A stretch of 64,000 nucleotides of DNA, from NCBI RefSeq assembly GCF_022605165.1, contig NC_063069.1:3782001-3846000 (forward strand), written 5' to 3'. Positions 20,243 through 33,047 of the stretch are shown piece after piece. Source of the stretch: Purpureocillium takamizusanense (Eukaryota; Ascomycota; Sordariomycetes; Hypocreales; Ophiocordycipitaceae). Every line of letters starts with the position of its first letter. Within the stretch, counting starts at the first letter, position 1. Made by a program: the position numbers and the translations under genes. Under the pieces are notes generated by a model. It saw nothing but the letters and a program-made list of their open reading frames with translations. It made no database searches and was not told the origin of the DNA.

Positions 20243-23200
20243 TCACGCAACGCCAGCCCAATGCCCCTCGCTCCCCCTATTCCGCGCCGCCCTCCTCCTC
20301 ACATACACCCTCTTAGCCCACTTCCACGCCTCCGCGCCGAGCATAAACACCACCACGGCGACGAACACGACGCCCCACTCCCAGCTAATCCCCGTGTGCA
20401 TGAAGACGACGTGATCGATGACGGGAATGTACAGCGTGCCGAAGACGACGAAGAAGACGACGGTGACGGAGAAGAAGAGGAAGCGGTTGCCCCAGAGGTG
20501 CCGCGCCCAGGCGCGGACCCCGCGGGGCATGTAGAAGAGCGAGCGGCGCGCGTCGATGAGCTCCCACGCGAAGAGCAGGAAGATCCACGTCATGGTGGTG
20601 TAGCACGTGGCGCGCGCGCGGAACACGTCGTTGCAGGCCGCCGAGTAGGCGTTGTTGCAGTTGGCGCCGAGGTTGCCGTCGTCGAAGCCGAAGATGACGA
20701 CGGTGAAGGAGCCGATGGTGCAGCAGGCCATGAGGAGCCCGTAGGCGACCATGTCGAGGAGGAACTCGGGGCTGAAGACGCCGTATTTGAGCTGCAACGA
20801 CGGGGAGGCACGTTAGCATGTCAGATCTCGGCTCTCCTCTTTCCGTGGTTGCGTGGAATCAACAAAAGACGATATATACGCTCAGGGGGAGGGGACTGGA
20901 GACGAAGAAAAAGAGGAGGAGGAGAGGAAAAGGGGGACATCAATGGCAACTCACGTCGTGTGGGGGACGGTTGAGGATGTCGGGCACCGCCTTTTCGAAC
21001 CCGAGGCCCGTCTCGCAAAAGGCTCCCGTGCCCATGAGCATCCAGAGAATCTCCACGGGTGTGAGGAGGAAGACGGACACGCCCGAGGCGTCCTTAAAAG
21101 CCAGCCCCGTAAGGAGCGCCACCACGAACCCAATGTTGGCGGCGAGGACGTGCAGGATAAACTTTTGTATGTTATCAAAGATGCGACGCCCTTCCTCGAC
21201 CGCGTTGAGGATCGAGGCAAAGTTATCGTCGGTGAGAATGATATCCGACGACTCCTTGGCCACGTCCGAGCCGGTCCCCATGGCGATGCCAATGTCCGCC
21301 CGCTTCAGGCTGGGACTATCGTTGACGCCGTCACCCGTCATGGCGACGTACCGATCGCGCCTGTGCAGCGCCTCGATCATGCGGACCTTTGTGCTCGGCG
21401 CGCAGCGCGCCACCACGAGGGGCAGCTGCGGCAGCGCGTCGATCTGCTCGTCCGAGAGCGCGTCGAACTGGTGCGCCGTCATCATCAGCGAGCGCGCCAC
21501 GTCCGCGGGGAGCAGGCGCATCTGGTCCGCCGGCGGCAGGATGCTGACCTCGGTGGCGATGGCGCGCGCCGTCTGCGGGTGGTCCCCCGTGAGCATGTGC
21601 ACGACGATGCCGGCCCCCTGGCAGGCGCGCACGCTGGGCAGCGACTCGGGCCGCGGAGGGTCGTAGATGCCGATGAGACCGCGGAAGATGAGGTCCTGCT
21701 CCAGCGACTCCCGGTTGTGGCTCGCCACAGTAGAGTGGTGGGTGAAGTCTGATGGCTGGGAGGAGACTGGTTCGTGAACGGGCTTGTGAGCTAGGGCTAG
21801 GACGCGCAGCCCTTGGCTGGCTAGAGCCTCCATGTTGGCGAGGATGTCTGTCTTCACTGCGTCGGTCAAAGCGTCGATGGTATCGCCTTGGGCAATACGG
21901 TTGCAGCTGTCCAAGACGCGCTCGACCGCTCCCTATGAGTTTCTAGTTAGTAAGGTGGCAGCGGCGGCGGTGGGATGCCGTGTGTCGTGGATGTCATCAT
22001 ACCTTGGTGAAGATGTGAGTCTCCTGTGAATGAGCTTCCCGGAACAGCGCAGACATCTTCTTCACATCCGAGTCAAACGGGAACTCGGCAAGGTGCGTCC
22101 ATTTCGCTCCAGAGCCCTCGGAGAGCTTCACGCGGTTCCACCCAAACCGAGCCGCAAACACCTCGATGGCGATCTCTGTAGGAGCACCTCGGGCCTTCCA
22201 CGTGGTGCCCGGCTTTTCCGAATCCTCGCTCGTTTCGTCGACCCGCTCCAGCGTGGCCAGGTTGGCGAGAGAGGCGACGTTGAGATACCACTGCAGCACG
22301 GGTTTGACCTCCGGCTCGTCGAGGGGAGAGATGCTCTGTTGTGGCGTTTCGGCCGCCTTTTCTGCCCCGTCGATATCTCTTGGCTGCTTCTCTTGGAGCG
22401 ACACGCTGCCCACGGTCGGGTTGTACACCTCGTTGCCCGTGTCGATAGAGTACGTGCCGAGCCCCGGCAGCCAGGCCTTCCTAACCGCCATCTGGCCCTG
22501 CGTGATGGTGCCGGTCTTGTCGGAGCAAATGTTGGTCACGCCGCCCAGCGCCTCCAGGCTCTGCAGGTTCCGCATGATGACGTTTCTCTCCACCATCTTC
22601 TTCGTCCCGGCAGCCATGGTCACCGTGAGGACGAGGAGCAGCGACACGGGGATCGTGCCGATGGCGGTCGTGACGGCGTAGAGGATGACGTCCTGGCGCG
22701 TGTCGAACCTGTTGGCGCCGAGAACGACGATGGCGCAGATGATGGCAAAGGCAAAGAGCCACAGGAACAGCTGCGCGAGCTTGCGCTGCAGCGGCGTCCC
22801 GTGGGTGAGGCCGAGGAACTCTCCGAGCCACTTGACGATGGCTCTGCAGCAGCGCCTGACGTATGTGAGCGGCGTCTTGCTCTCTTCCACGACTGCCTTT
22901 TCGTCGCGGCCGCCGCCATGCAATGCACTGGCAATGAGCCCAATCTCCGTGAACATGCCCGTCGCGAACACGACGCCGCGGCCACGGCCCTTTGTGATGA
23001 TGGTGGAGCTATAGACGACGTTGAGGCGGTCGCCCGGCCCGGTGTCGTCGTCGAACACGAGCGCTGGGTTCTTGGCAATGGGCGCCGACTCGCCCGTGAG
23101 GAGCGCCTCGTCGGCCTCGAGGTTGACGGCCTCGAGGAGCCGTATGTCGGCCGGGACCGAGTCGCCCGTGCCGAGGTCGACGATGTCGCCGGGGACGACC

Positions 23201-23796
23201 TCTGCGGTCTGGATCTTGACGGTGTCGCCCTCGCGATACACGCTGCACGTCGGGGATCCGAGGGTGCGGAGCGAGTCGATGGTCTTTTCGGCGTGCAGGC
23301 TCTGGAAGAAGCCGATGAAGATGTTGAGCACGATGATGCCGGCGAGGATGCCGCCCTCGATCCAGGCCTTGATGCCGAAGCTGGCGCCCAGAGCCAACAG
23401 CAGGACCTATCCGTTGCAAGTCGGGGGACGTTCAGTCAGATATTTGTTTCTCTTTGCCTGCCGACGGCATTCTGGACAGACGAGACTCGCAAAGGGCTCG
23501 CTGGGCTCACGCGTAGGACATGGGACACCTACCAGAGTCATGGCGTTGAAGATTTGCTCCAAGAAGATGGCCAACGGCTGGACGCCCTCCTTCCTGTCCA
23601 GCTCATTCTTGCCCAGCTCGACGAGCCGACGAGCCGCGTCCTCGCCCGTGAGGCCGCGGGCAGGGTCGGACTGCAGCTCCCGCAGCACCTCGTCACTCGA
23701 CAGCCCGTGAGCCGGCCGGGAAAGCGGCTTGTTGGACTGGCCCGATACGTGGGGGGGCTCCGCGACGCTCGTCGTCTGCGCACTCGTGGCCTCCAT
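20243..23796 (-). CDS. Type IID (ENA-like) P-type alkali-cation ATPase
   Basis: ATP-driven plasma- or endo-membrane pump for Na+/K+ (possibly Li+). The model is 1064 aa from exons 23796..23533, 23406..22003, 21932..20955 and 20791..20243, all phase 0 with consensus splice sites. An N-terminal cation-ATPase domain precedes actuator motif TGES (192-195) and a TM4 motif IPVSLLLVL. The phosphorylation loop ICSDKTGTITQG has Asp384, followed by the nucleotide domain and the hinge MTGDGVNDSPSLKRADIGIAMG. The C-terminal membrane block has FDDGNLGANCNNAYSAACNDVFRARAT, a segment characteristic of subfamily IID. TM4 reads IPVSL rather than the IPSSL or IPESL of well-known relatives, so efflux (ENA) versus uptake (ACU) cannot be decided. 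Confidence 0.92.
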
Positions 23797-25447
23797 GGCT
23801 GCTTCTGTGGCGAGATGTAGACTCCGCCATCAACGAAAGCGCTTTTGTTTAGAAAGCAAAAGACGCAGAAGAGCGGCCCGACTTGACAGTATCACGAGCA
23901 GGTTTAATGGATGCCATGGACTCTCGAGAGACACAAAAGACTGACTATGTCAGGTGGCCGCCCCCTCCCCGGCAACGGATAAATATATATAGCTGTCATG
24001 TAGTAAAGGCAAACTTTTGCCAAGCATCTCGTCCATCAGTTGGCTCAGCGGGAAGCCGTGCTGCCCAAGCTAGCGCAGCGTGTGCAGCTTAGATGCCGTT
24101 TTGGGAAATGCCATTGTCTGTGTGAGGGTCGATACATGTCAAGTAGCCCACACGGCTCGTCGCCACCTGCCGCCCTCTGTCTCTCTCTCCATCTCCCTCA
24201 CTCTAGACAATTTATCGGCGCCGGGCTCTCGCGGGAGCGGCTCCGGCCCAACCCCCGGGGCTGGCACTGCGGGGCGCCGCCGCCGACAACTAGCCGGAGA
24301 CCTCGACAAGGAACCGGAGGGACGGAGGGAGGGAGGGGGCCTTGGCTGGTTGCGGAGGGCGAGCGCCAGACTAACTCGGCCGTGCAAGGGCCCGAAAAAA
24401 GATGAAAAGGCAAAGCCCCAGAGGCGGCGGGCGTGGCTTTTGCGGGCCTCTTCGGTGGCCGCCGACACCGAGTGCCGGTGGACTAAACCCGGTCGGGAAG
24501 CCAAGAGGCATGTCACGACTTCGTTGTCATGCGAAGCACAAAGTACATGTAAGTTGTAACAAAGAATGTGAAAGGGGAAAGACAAAAAATGTCGAAGGAA
24601 CTCATACCAGTGAATGATCTTTGATGACGAGTCTTGGCTCGATGGGGGTCCCGCCCTGGTGGCAATGCGCACATTACGTATACCGTGCCGTGATCCATTG
24701 GATTTCTTTCCCTCGATAGGCTTCTGTCGTCGCACTAAACACAGGAACTACGTTGCCACCTCTAGCCGGGTCGCTGTTGTCAAGTTGTCCCACTTACGTG
24801 CGATGTTTCCGGGTGTACAACGGGTAGCTTCGCGACAAAGCGGCATGACCGGGATGATCAGTGCTACGAGGTGTTTCTAGTACTCGTGACTGACAGTGGG
24901 CTGGCTGCGTCGAGACTGTACGCGTCTGTGGGCTGGCTTCATGTTTCAACGCGCCACGCTCTGAGACAGACCCCATCATCCGGCACAAGCATCAGCTCAT
25001 CCGAGTTGCCTGCTGAGGAGCAGCTGCTCTAGCTGGGGCTGTTTCAGAGCGGACATCAATGGGGTCACTGGCACCTTGCGTCTTATGATCTCGAGACGCA
25101 TTGTGAGCATGAAAACTCTTGTGCGGGGGGCAAGTGGTAGGTTGCCACCACAGTCAATTTTTGGACCAGTTCTTCGACTCAAGGGAGCGTCTTACTGCAT
25201 AGCGAATGTCGACAACCACTTAGACTAAGCAATTCACACAGGAAACGACAGTGTACCCTCCGTCAGAAGCTAGACTGGAGTTCAGCCTTTGAGCATATGC
25301 ATGCAAGAGACTCTTTCCCCCCCAAAAGTAGTGTGCAACTACTCCAAGAAAATGTCAGCAACATCATCTAAAAGAGTTGCGAACGAGTTGATCCCAACTT
25401 ACTCTTTACATCGGCTGTCTTGCCCATGAGCCATGGCGAACCCTCGT
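23797..25447. other. Intergenic, ATPase promoter side
   Basis: 1.65 kb. The first 700 bp are C/G-rich and hold the ATPase promoter, with a TATATATA-like stretch near 23984-23993. I see no coding signal in the rest. Confidence 0.45.
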
Positions 25448-25711
25448 TCAGCCGCAAGGACCTTGGTAATGGGCGCAGCTGTCACGATAGCCGTAGTGGC
25501 TACAGCCGCCACGCTCGTTGCATTCGTATACATGGTCCGAGATCCAGTCGCCCCGGACCTCTGCGCAGTATCCGCAGTACTGTCCTTGGTGAGCTCCAAC
25601 GCAGTAGCAAGATCGGGCCTCAAGGGTTGCTGGTTCGGCCTCGGGCATGGCAACGGCCGCGCCCAAGCCACTGAGGAGAACAGCCCAGCTCACGGTCTGG
25701 AAGAAGTGCAT
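25448..25711 (-). CDS. Small secreted cysteine-rich protein (87 aa)
   Basis: Starts with a clear signal peptide (MHFFQTVSWAVLLSGLGAAVAM), probably cleaved near residue 21, followed by a short acidic pro-like stretch and then a compact domain. The mature part has eight cysteines (SCYC, YCGYC, YEC, GGC, SC, PC) among many Gly, Tyr and His, consistent with a disulfide-bonded extracellular protein. The family was not recognised. It stands alone in a gene-poor interval with a TATA box about 120 nt upstream, the same layout as the secreted genes at 57-63 kb. A role as an effector or antimicrobial peptide is inference from size, secretion and cysteines. A downstream intron that would change the last residues cannot be excluded. 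Confidence 0.65.
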   Translation of the reverse strand: MHFFQTVSWAVLLSGLGAAVAMPEAEPATLEARSCYCVGAHQGQYCGYCAEVRGDWISDHVYECNERGGCSHYGYRDSCAHYQGPCG

Positions 25712-28421
25712 CTTGAATGCGAGGTGATGTATTTTTTTTTATCGTGATGTTGTCTGAAGGTTACCAAAGATAGGTTGCAGATGGTGAGCGACGAGAGCCT
25801 GCTTTTCCTACGACGTAAAAGGTCCTTTTTATAGTAAACAGAATGTACCGGGAATCTCCAACCCCATGACGAGGCTCTATGACCTACTTGCGCTCACCAT
25901 CTCTGGTTGTCTCATCCGTGAAATGACTCCGCCATCAAGTCGTGTCACGAGAAGCTGAACTCACGGCAAACGCATCCGATTGTCAACTGCAAAGGGACTT
26001 TCGTCGACCGGACATAGTCAGAAGCCCAACGCATCGTATTCTCGTGTCAGCGAGAAATGACCGAATGCAACGGCGATGTACTTGCAGTAAAAAAGCAAAG
26101 GACTTTGACCGAGTCAAGAAGCGTATGGCATCGTATTCTCGTGTCCGTGAGGTATGGCCATGCGTACATGTAGTGTCACACGGAGACTAAAGAGCGCGCG
26201 ACGACCCGACAACATGCATGGGCGCAACGGGATGTCGCCCGGTTCCTGAAGCTCATGGAGCCCTCGAGCTTGACTTCTTGAGCAACCCTATGTCACGTAG
26301 GCTCCGGCTCTAGTCCATGAAGCTGATATTGGTGCTTGCTTCGTAGACGTGGAATGGTCAGACAACAGCCATGGACGTAACTGTAGCAGCCAACCCTCCT
26401 CATTCGCGACGTTGTCAGCCTTGTGGTATGCATACTGCATCTCAGTTGCGGGGATGTGCACGACTTTCTTTTCGGACCCCATGCGCATGTAAACCAAAAC
26501 TCGCGGGTTAGGGTAGCATTCGATCGGTCTGGACCGCGAGACAACGAGGCGGACCAGACTTCGGACTTCCAAGGTTCCTTTTCTCAACCGGGAACAACGG
26601 CACTGCCTATTTCACTTCTAAGTAACGACGTTGACAATCTCCGCGGAAGGAATCATCTGGACTGGCTGCCCTGGGTCTGGTGCTACATGCTCGGGATGTA
26701 ATGCGATAGGAAGGACGTTGAAGCTTTTGGTGCTGGTTCGCCATCGTTTCTGCGAGTCTCCCGGAGCGAGGGCGTTGTTCGCATTATAGGGCTTGATTGG
26801 ATGTGCTGCATTTACCGCTTGGCTTTTATTTTAGATCAAGGACGTGTCGTCTGCGCTGCGTCGTAATCACTCCACGTCAGCATGTTTCAATGTTGCATGC
26901 GGCAAAAACCAAGATCACAGACGGAGCGCTACGATTCGATAGGACAAAGGTATTGAGGGATCGTATGAGTACTATGACCCAAAGATATTGCAGGTAAATG
27001 ATGTTGAAGAATAATGATCGGATGCATGGTGAGTCGGGCTTCTTGTATAGACGACTATGAACGGACTACATGCACAAAGTACAGTATGGCAAGGCATGTG
27101 CTACGCTTGCGGGCCAACCAATGGCTGGTGGAGGTAGGACTCGTCGGGAAATCAGAAAGCGCCAATAATGTGCTGATTCAGTCCGCTGACAATTGTGCGA
27201 CTTAAGAAGTCATGCACAGCGTCTCTGGTGAATTGCGTAGGTGGCCTTGCTGTGGCTTCAGCGTTGCTAATCATCAGATAGAAGCAAGACCAACGTCCCG
27301 ATGGTATTTGGGATAGAGAATTCTGCGTTATGCTCCGAGGATCGGACCAAACCACGTGGGCATACAAGGTCTATCGATCAATGGGACTCTGCAGACGTCG
27401 CTGCAGCCTCACAGAAGAAGCAGGTGATGAATGGAGAGCCGAGCACCGGGGTGGTACGGGGCTGATCCCATGAGACCCGCGCGAGATTCGAAGACGTCTG
27501 CTTGTGTGTTGACGGGTAACTGCGATCCTATTTACTTCTTACATTAATGAAAAAAAAAAATTCATGTCCCATGACAAGCGATGGACTCCTTTGTCGTCGG
27601 CACACTCGACTCGCCATTACTTGCTGCGCCGGCATCTGATGAGATGCCACAGTGACGAGCAACGAAACAAGCCAAGGCCCGACTGGCTAAACGCGCAGCC
27701 ACCGGTTGAGTGAGGGTGACGTGATGAGGAACGATTAAAGAAGCGCAGACTTGACGCGTTCTGGACCCTGCATCGCGCCTATAATATCGCCGAGCCAGAA
27801 AGGCGGTCACGGTATTTGCATGCATGCGGATAGAGATGCTCGTGCCCTGGACCGCGCCAGGGATCAAACGGGGCGCAGAGGAGGCGATGACGCTCCCCAC
27901 AATCGACCCTTTTAAGAAGGAGCAAAGTGCCGAGCAATGAGGCTGATCACTCATCGAGAAATACCGACGAAGAGCAGATAACATGGAAACGTCCACGATC
28001 AAGCACCGCCCTTTACCATGCGCGCGGTTTGGGGGCTACGCGGCCCATAAAAGCAAGGCTGCCATTGGAGGGTCAGACGAGCACGATCATCTCCTGCGAC
28101 ATTGCGACATTTGGTGATAACGCGTTCGGGAGCGGCTAGCACCCCAACACTGCTAGCATATGGACTGGTTAAACTGCCGTAGCTGCCGCAGCTGTCAGGG
28201 ATTGTATTGCGCAATGCTAGTGAAACTACCTTGGCGAACTGACGTCGATGAGGTACCACGGCAATGAATACTCTGCTGCCATCGATGGACGAGCTCTACT
28301 GTGTATATGATGGCCGCCTTTCCCCGCAGAGCTACAGTGTCTCGGATGGCGAGGGCTGGAACTGGAATGCGTTATAGTGCAAAGGACTCGCCCAAAAACG
28401 CGTATGCTCGACTTAGGCAGC
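25712..28421. other. Gene-poor interval
   Basis: 2.7 kb without a supportable gene. Open frames at 26288-26587 (-, 99 codons) and 27562-28002 (-, 146 codons) show no recognisable domain. A poly-A run lies at about 27548-27560. Base composition is less GC-biased than in the first 24 kb. Confidence 0.45.
25826..25833 (-). promoter_or_regulatory. TATA box of the 87-aa secreted protein
   Basis: TATAAAAA on the minus strand, about 120 nt upstream of the start codon at 25711. Confidence 0.6.
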
Positions 28422-30165
28422 ATGTCGAAGGAAACACAAGAATCGCTGCCCAGCGACCTAAGCGACCAGGCGGGATCCGTCGAGGCCGTCGAGGTCAATG
28501 AGAAGACGCTGCTCCGGAAGCTCGACGCCAAACTCCTCCCAGCCGTGGGAATCCTATACCTGCTGTCGTTTCTCGACCGTAGTAATGGTACTGTCACTTC
28601 AGGCCGTGATGGTCATGGGCATCATCAACAGTGTTGCTGACCGTCAGGGTCGCAGTCGGCAATGCTCGCATTGAGGGCATGGTGGATGACCTGCACATCA
28701 GTACGATGAATAACAATCGTCATCACACCTGCTGTGTTCGCTGACATTTGGAAGCTGGCAACGAGTATCTCACGGGCCTGACCGTCTACTTCATTGGTTA
28801 TGTGCTTTTCGAGGTACACCTCCCCATTGATCGCATCCCTATGCGTACGCTAGCAACTCTGACACATCCAGATTCCCTGCAACATCATCCTCAAGCGCAC
28901 CAGTCCCCGACTATGGCTGCCAACCCTGACCATCGCCTGGGGCGTCGTGGCCACACTGCTCGGCATCGTGCAGAACCTGACCGGCTTCCTCGTCGGGCGC
29001 TTCTTCCTCGGCGTCACCGAGAGCGGCCTCTTCCCCGGCGTGGTGTTTTACTTCTCCATGTGGTACAAGCGACGTGAGCGCCAGTACCGCATTTCGCTCT
29101 TCTTCAGCGCGGCGTCGCTAGCTGGCGCGTTTGGCGGCATCCTCGCCTACGTGGGTTCAGCAACAATGCCTCTCTCTCGGAGTCGCAGGCGGCGCTGACA
29201 ATAGGCAGGGAATCGGCAAGATGGCTGGCGTGGTCTGGGAGAATGGATGGCGCTGGATCTTTATTCTGGTTAGTTCAGTGGCTCTGGGCAAGTATGGATA
29301 GACCAGCGCTGATGTCGAGCAGGAGGGCATAGTTACCGTCCTTGTCGCCTTTGCGGCCTACTGGTTCATCGAAAACTATCCCTCCACGGCCAAGTTTCTC
29401 ACGACACAGGAGCGGAGCTTCATCCACGCCCGCCTCGCCGCCGACAGCGATGCCCTACATGACGAGACGTTTGCCTGGAGGGCAGTGCTCGATGCTGTGC
29501 GCGACCCGTCCTGCTGGTTATATGGGCTCGGCTTCCACACCATGAGTCTTCCTCTGTACACGCTCTCGCTCTTCCTCCCCACCATCATCAAGAACCTCGG
29601 TTACACCGCCGCGGTGGCGCAGCTGCTCACCATTCCGCCCTACGCGCTCGCCTTTGTCACGACCTTGACGGTTGCCGTCTACTCGGAGAAGCTGCACCGC
29701 CGCGCCGTCTTCATCGCGGGCTCCGCCGCCGTGGCTGCCGTCGGGTATATCATCCTGCTGGCGAACACGAACCCCACGGCGCGGCCGGGCGTGTCCTACC
29801 TGGGGACTTTTCTCGCCGCGGCGGGCATCTATCCCGCCACGGCGCTGGTGCTGTCGTGGCCCGCCATCAACGTCTCTGGGCAGACGAAGCGCGCGACGGC
29901 TAACGCGATGCAGATCAGCATCGGCAACCTGGGCGCCGTCATGGGCACGCAGCTGTACCGCGCCAACGACGGGCCGCGGTTCGTCGTCGGGCACTCGCTG
30001 GCGCTGGCATATCTGGTCGGCAACGTTGTGGTGGTGCTGCTGCTAGCCCGTAGGTTGAGGCGGCAGAATGAGCAGCGGGCGGCGGTCGCGGAGGAGGTCA
30101 AGCATGTCGGCGAGGCGCCTGACTGGAAGGGCGATGTCGATCCTCGATGGCGCTTTGAGTATTGA
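28422..30165 (+). CDS. MFS permease, Dal5/Tna1 (allantoate/nicotinate) family
   Basis: Twelve-span major facilitator of the anion:cation symporter type, likely plasma membrane, importing an organic anion such as allantoate, ureidosuccinate or nicotinate. The model is 483 aa from six exons: 28422..28587, 28656..28700, 28755..28813, 28872..29150, 29209..29268 and 29323..30165. The introns are 68, 54, 58, 58 and 54 nt. Splicing restores the family signature LSFLDRSNVGNARIEG, then GNEYLTGLTVYFIGYVLFEIPCNIILKR, and GFLVGRFFLGVTESGLFPGVVFYFSMWYKRRE around TM4. An alternative acceptor upstream of 28656 would break the signature, which supports the chosen one. The substrate cannot be assigned. A GFA-domain gene lies tail-to-tail 267 bp downstream. 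Confidence 0.9.
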
Positions 30166-30432
30166 GGTTCGAGTAAAGGACAAGGACTGCCCCTTAGACG
30201 ACCTGGTACTGTTGAGGACAGTCGTCGGCCGGGCTCTCAGAGCTGATAGGGCCTTGGGTCGAGTGAAATTCCAGTAGAAACACGTCACTCCAGTCACTGG
30301 CGAGGTGAGCAAATGCCAGAGCATCCATACGTTCTGGTAGACGCCTTGGATGTTTTACACAAAGTCATAAAAGCGCCACTTTGAACCACCTTATGCGCAC
30401 CTAGCAACTCTTCAGTACTTCGTACGTACTGT

Positions 30433-31152
30433 CTACCGGAAAATAGAAATGTCGATGCTCTCGCCCAAAATCTTGAGCAGTTCGAGGTCGGCGCCGATAT
30501 CGTCACCCATGACCTTATCGCGGAATGCCAGCGGGTGTTCTATGAGGCCACCCAGTCCGCTCCTGGCCTGGTTTCTTACCCACGGTATCCCGCAGGCCGT
30601 CCATGTGGCCCTTTCCGGGACCCACCAATCGCTCGCCAGAAACTCGCGGTCGATTGTAGGAGTCATGACGGCCATTGCCTCTGGCCACCCCCACTCGGCA
30701 GGAATGGAGCGCGTATCGGTAGTGTGGCCGATCGAAACACCACAACGGGGACAAAAGATCTTGCGTCGCCTCACGGAGGAATCGTAGAAGCTAACACAAC
30801 GCTCCTCCAACAGCTTCTCATCTTGGAGCAGCGTAGCAGCGGCGACCCATTGCCTGTCTTTTTCCAGAGGCGGTGCATCCGACTTGGCCTCTGTCTTGGT
30901 CACAAATGACAGCTCCAGGTGGGCTTTCTCAAAGGCCACGCCGAATGCCGCGAGCTGCCCAGTCGTCTCTCGACAGCTGTTGCAATGGCACACCGTCGAC
31001 AAGGGAAGCCGGACGTCCTCGGTGCTCTTCATGCCAGGCAGTAGACCAGGTGCTGGTGCACGCTCGCGGCGAGCCGGTACGGACACTCGGTAGCGTAATG
31101 CCTTGCATTGGCATCCTCCGCGTGCGGTAAATGGTTCATCTGGGAAGCCCAT
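30433..31152 (-). CDS. GFA/CENP-V domain protein
   Basis: Intronless 239-aa protein with the zinc-binding GFA fold (PF04828; glutathione-dependent formaldehyde-activating enzyme-like). Cysteine groups are visible: GGCQCKALRY near residues 13-20, CHCNSCRETTG near 55-65 and FCPRCGVSIG near 132-142. These correspond to the structural and catalytic zinc ligands. The insert between the second and third groups (about 66-130) is longer than in bacterial Gfa. Fungal members are numerous and mostly uncharacterised, and formaldehyde chemistry should not be assumed. The protein is probably cytosolic, as no signal peptide is present. It converges on the MFS permease; a functional link is only possible. 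Confidence 0.88.
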   Translation of the reverse strand: MGFPDEPFTARGGCQCKALRYRVSVPARRERAPAPGLLPGMKSTEDVRLPLSTVCHCNSCRETTGQLAAFGVAFEKAHLELSFVTKTEAKSDAPPLEKDRQWVAAATLLQDEKLLEERCVSFYDSSVRRRKIFCPRCGVSIGHTTDTRSIPAEWGWPEAMAVMTPTIDREFLASDWWVPERATWTACGIPWVRNQARSGLGGLIEHPLAFRDKVMGDDIGADLELLKILGESIDISIFR

Positions 31153-32720
31153 TTTGAGAAAGCTGAGGCTGCATGTACTTTGTTGTATTGCCAGCTACTA
31201 CCTCGAAACGTGAGTGCGCGCACGCCTACTAATATGTCTCGGAACAAAGCCCTCTGCATGACAACGCATGCACTGCCATGAGCTGCAGCCCTACAAGACG
31301 AAATAATATCGGACCTATGAGACGGGAGCACAATGATGGCTTGGTGCGAGCCTGCGGACTTCAATGCGGTGGCTGCTGCGGGGTGACGGGTTTCCCGCAT
31401 CGGCATCGCGGCGTGTTCCTACTGTCCGCCAATTGTGAATCGTCTGCTTGGCTTTCTCGAGTCTCCCGTCCTGAGTGGACGCGACTGCACGTGCGCTGTA
31501 GCGCTGGTTGACAGCGTTCAATGTTGTGGTGGGCATCAATGGCTGGCATATCATCACGACGCGAGTATAGAAAAGTATCCAACTTGTTAACTACAACTTG
31601 ATGACGAAATGCCATCTGACGGCAGTGCTTGACCCGTCTTTTCATTACACAAACGCGATAGAATCCGTCATGCTTTAAATTCAGTGACATTATAGATCCT
31701 CGTGGAAATTAACATGAGCTGCTTATTGCCTACGGTGTATAGGGTATGAAACTGGGGACTGGCGCCCGCGATCTCAAGAATTCTAGCGCGAGGCGTAGCG
31801 AAGTCGCGTCCAACTTGGGGGGTGCGGCTGACCCCAATCGCATGTGGCAGCCCGCCATTATTGCTCCGGTCCGTTATTTCCAACGCCGGCATGTCGGATC
31901 GGCCCTTGTGTGGGGGGCAATAGAGTGGATGGAATGCGGGAGGGAACGTCAACAACGTTCATTGCGCTACTTTGGTGGTTGGATACCCGAGACACGGACA
32001 CATTCGTGGCGTCACAGGTATGGGGCCATTACTTGCGGAGAATGATGCATTCATTCGGCGGAGTTGGGGGAGATGTGAAGTGTTGGCGGGCAGAAGATCT
32101 CATGGAACAGGTTTCGTCCTCTCAGACGGCCTGACGATCGATCCGGTCATCAATCCACTCTCGGCCCCTGCCTGCATGTGGAATCATTTATGTAGAGGGT
32201 TGCTTGGCGACTCAATGCTTACCCGCGTCGCGATCCTGCACGTGTTCAGCGCCATCGTACAGAGACATTCCAGCCTTGGCTTCAGAAATGAGTTTGCTGA
32301 TGAGTCTGGATCTGACAAGTTGACCCGACTGGAGTAGATCTGCGAGCCTGGTCAACCTTCCCGCGGCAAGCTCTGACGTCAGGACTTCGAAGCAGTGGTG
32401 CTCTGGGTCTTGGTTGGGAGTCTGTCGTCCAGGTGGAGAGACAGGACTACTCGGTACAAGACTTCTCTCTACTTCGGTGCGTGCATTGGCAGACTGAAAC
32501 ATGCGCAATGCCTCTGGCCACAAAAAGATATTCTATTTGAGTTTCTGAGGGCATTGACGAAAGCTACTGACAACAGCTCATCGTCCCCATCATTCATCCC
32601 CCTTGTTGAAGCGAGTCCAGATGCCGTACTCCCAGCGCGCCGCCAGGCTCGGTGTGATTGAAAGCCATCTCCTCGAGGCACGACTACCTGCACGCTGAGG
32701 TCCAACCCAGCGCCCCTTTC

Positions 32721-33047
32721 TCAGTCAATCTCGTTAAGCCAAACCCGAATCGAATCCACACCCCGACGGACGGCGAGCAGTCGCAGGACGGCACGGACGT
32801 TGCCTTCAACAATCTCCGTCTCTTGGGGAAGGAAATCGTTGCTGCTGTGGTTCCACTGCGCCCACAGCCTTGTGATGCTCCTCTCACCCTGCTCCAAGTA
32901 GAATTCGGGAATCTTTGGGCGAAGACTCTGGTAGAGCAGAGCTGCAAGCTGTTCGAATGACTCGGTGTCTTCGTCGATTAGAGCCACGTCGTTTGTCCTC
33001 CGGTCTCCCGTTAGGGAAATAATCACAGGAAATGATTTGTCCGACAT
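32721..33047 (-). CDS. Small hypothetical protein (108 aa), uncertain
   Basis: Open frame starting MSDKSFPVIISLTGDRRTND and ending VDSIRVWLNEID. It has amphipathic helices, a balanced residue composition and no low complexity, which is more protein-like than neighbouring frames. No family was recognised, and no signal peptide or membrane segment is seen. It sits alone in a gene desert and could be a remnant exon of a larger degraded gene. Confidence 0.35.
   Translation of the reverse strand: MSDKSFPVIISLTGDRRTNDVALIDEDTESFEQLAALLYQSLRPKIPEFYLEQGERSITRLWAQWNHSSNDFLPQETEIVEGNVRAVLRLLAVRRGVDSIRVWLNEID

Noticed and set aside
22030..23820. 596-codon plus-strand open frame
   Set aside because: It runs antisense to the P-type ATPase and through its introns. 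The composition is that of reverse-complement coding sequence.
27562..28002. 146-codon minus-strand frame upstream of the MFS gene
   Set aside because: No domain, no splice-supported extension and biased composition; it overlaps the likely MFS promoter.
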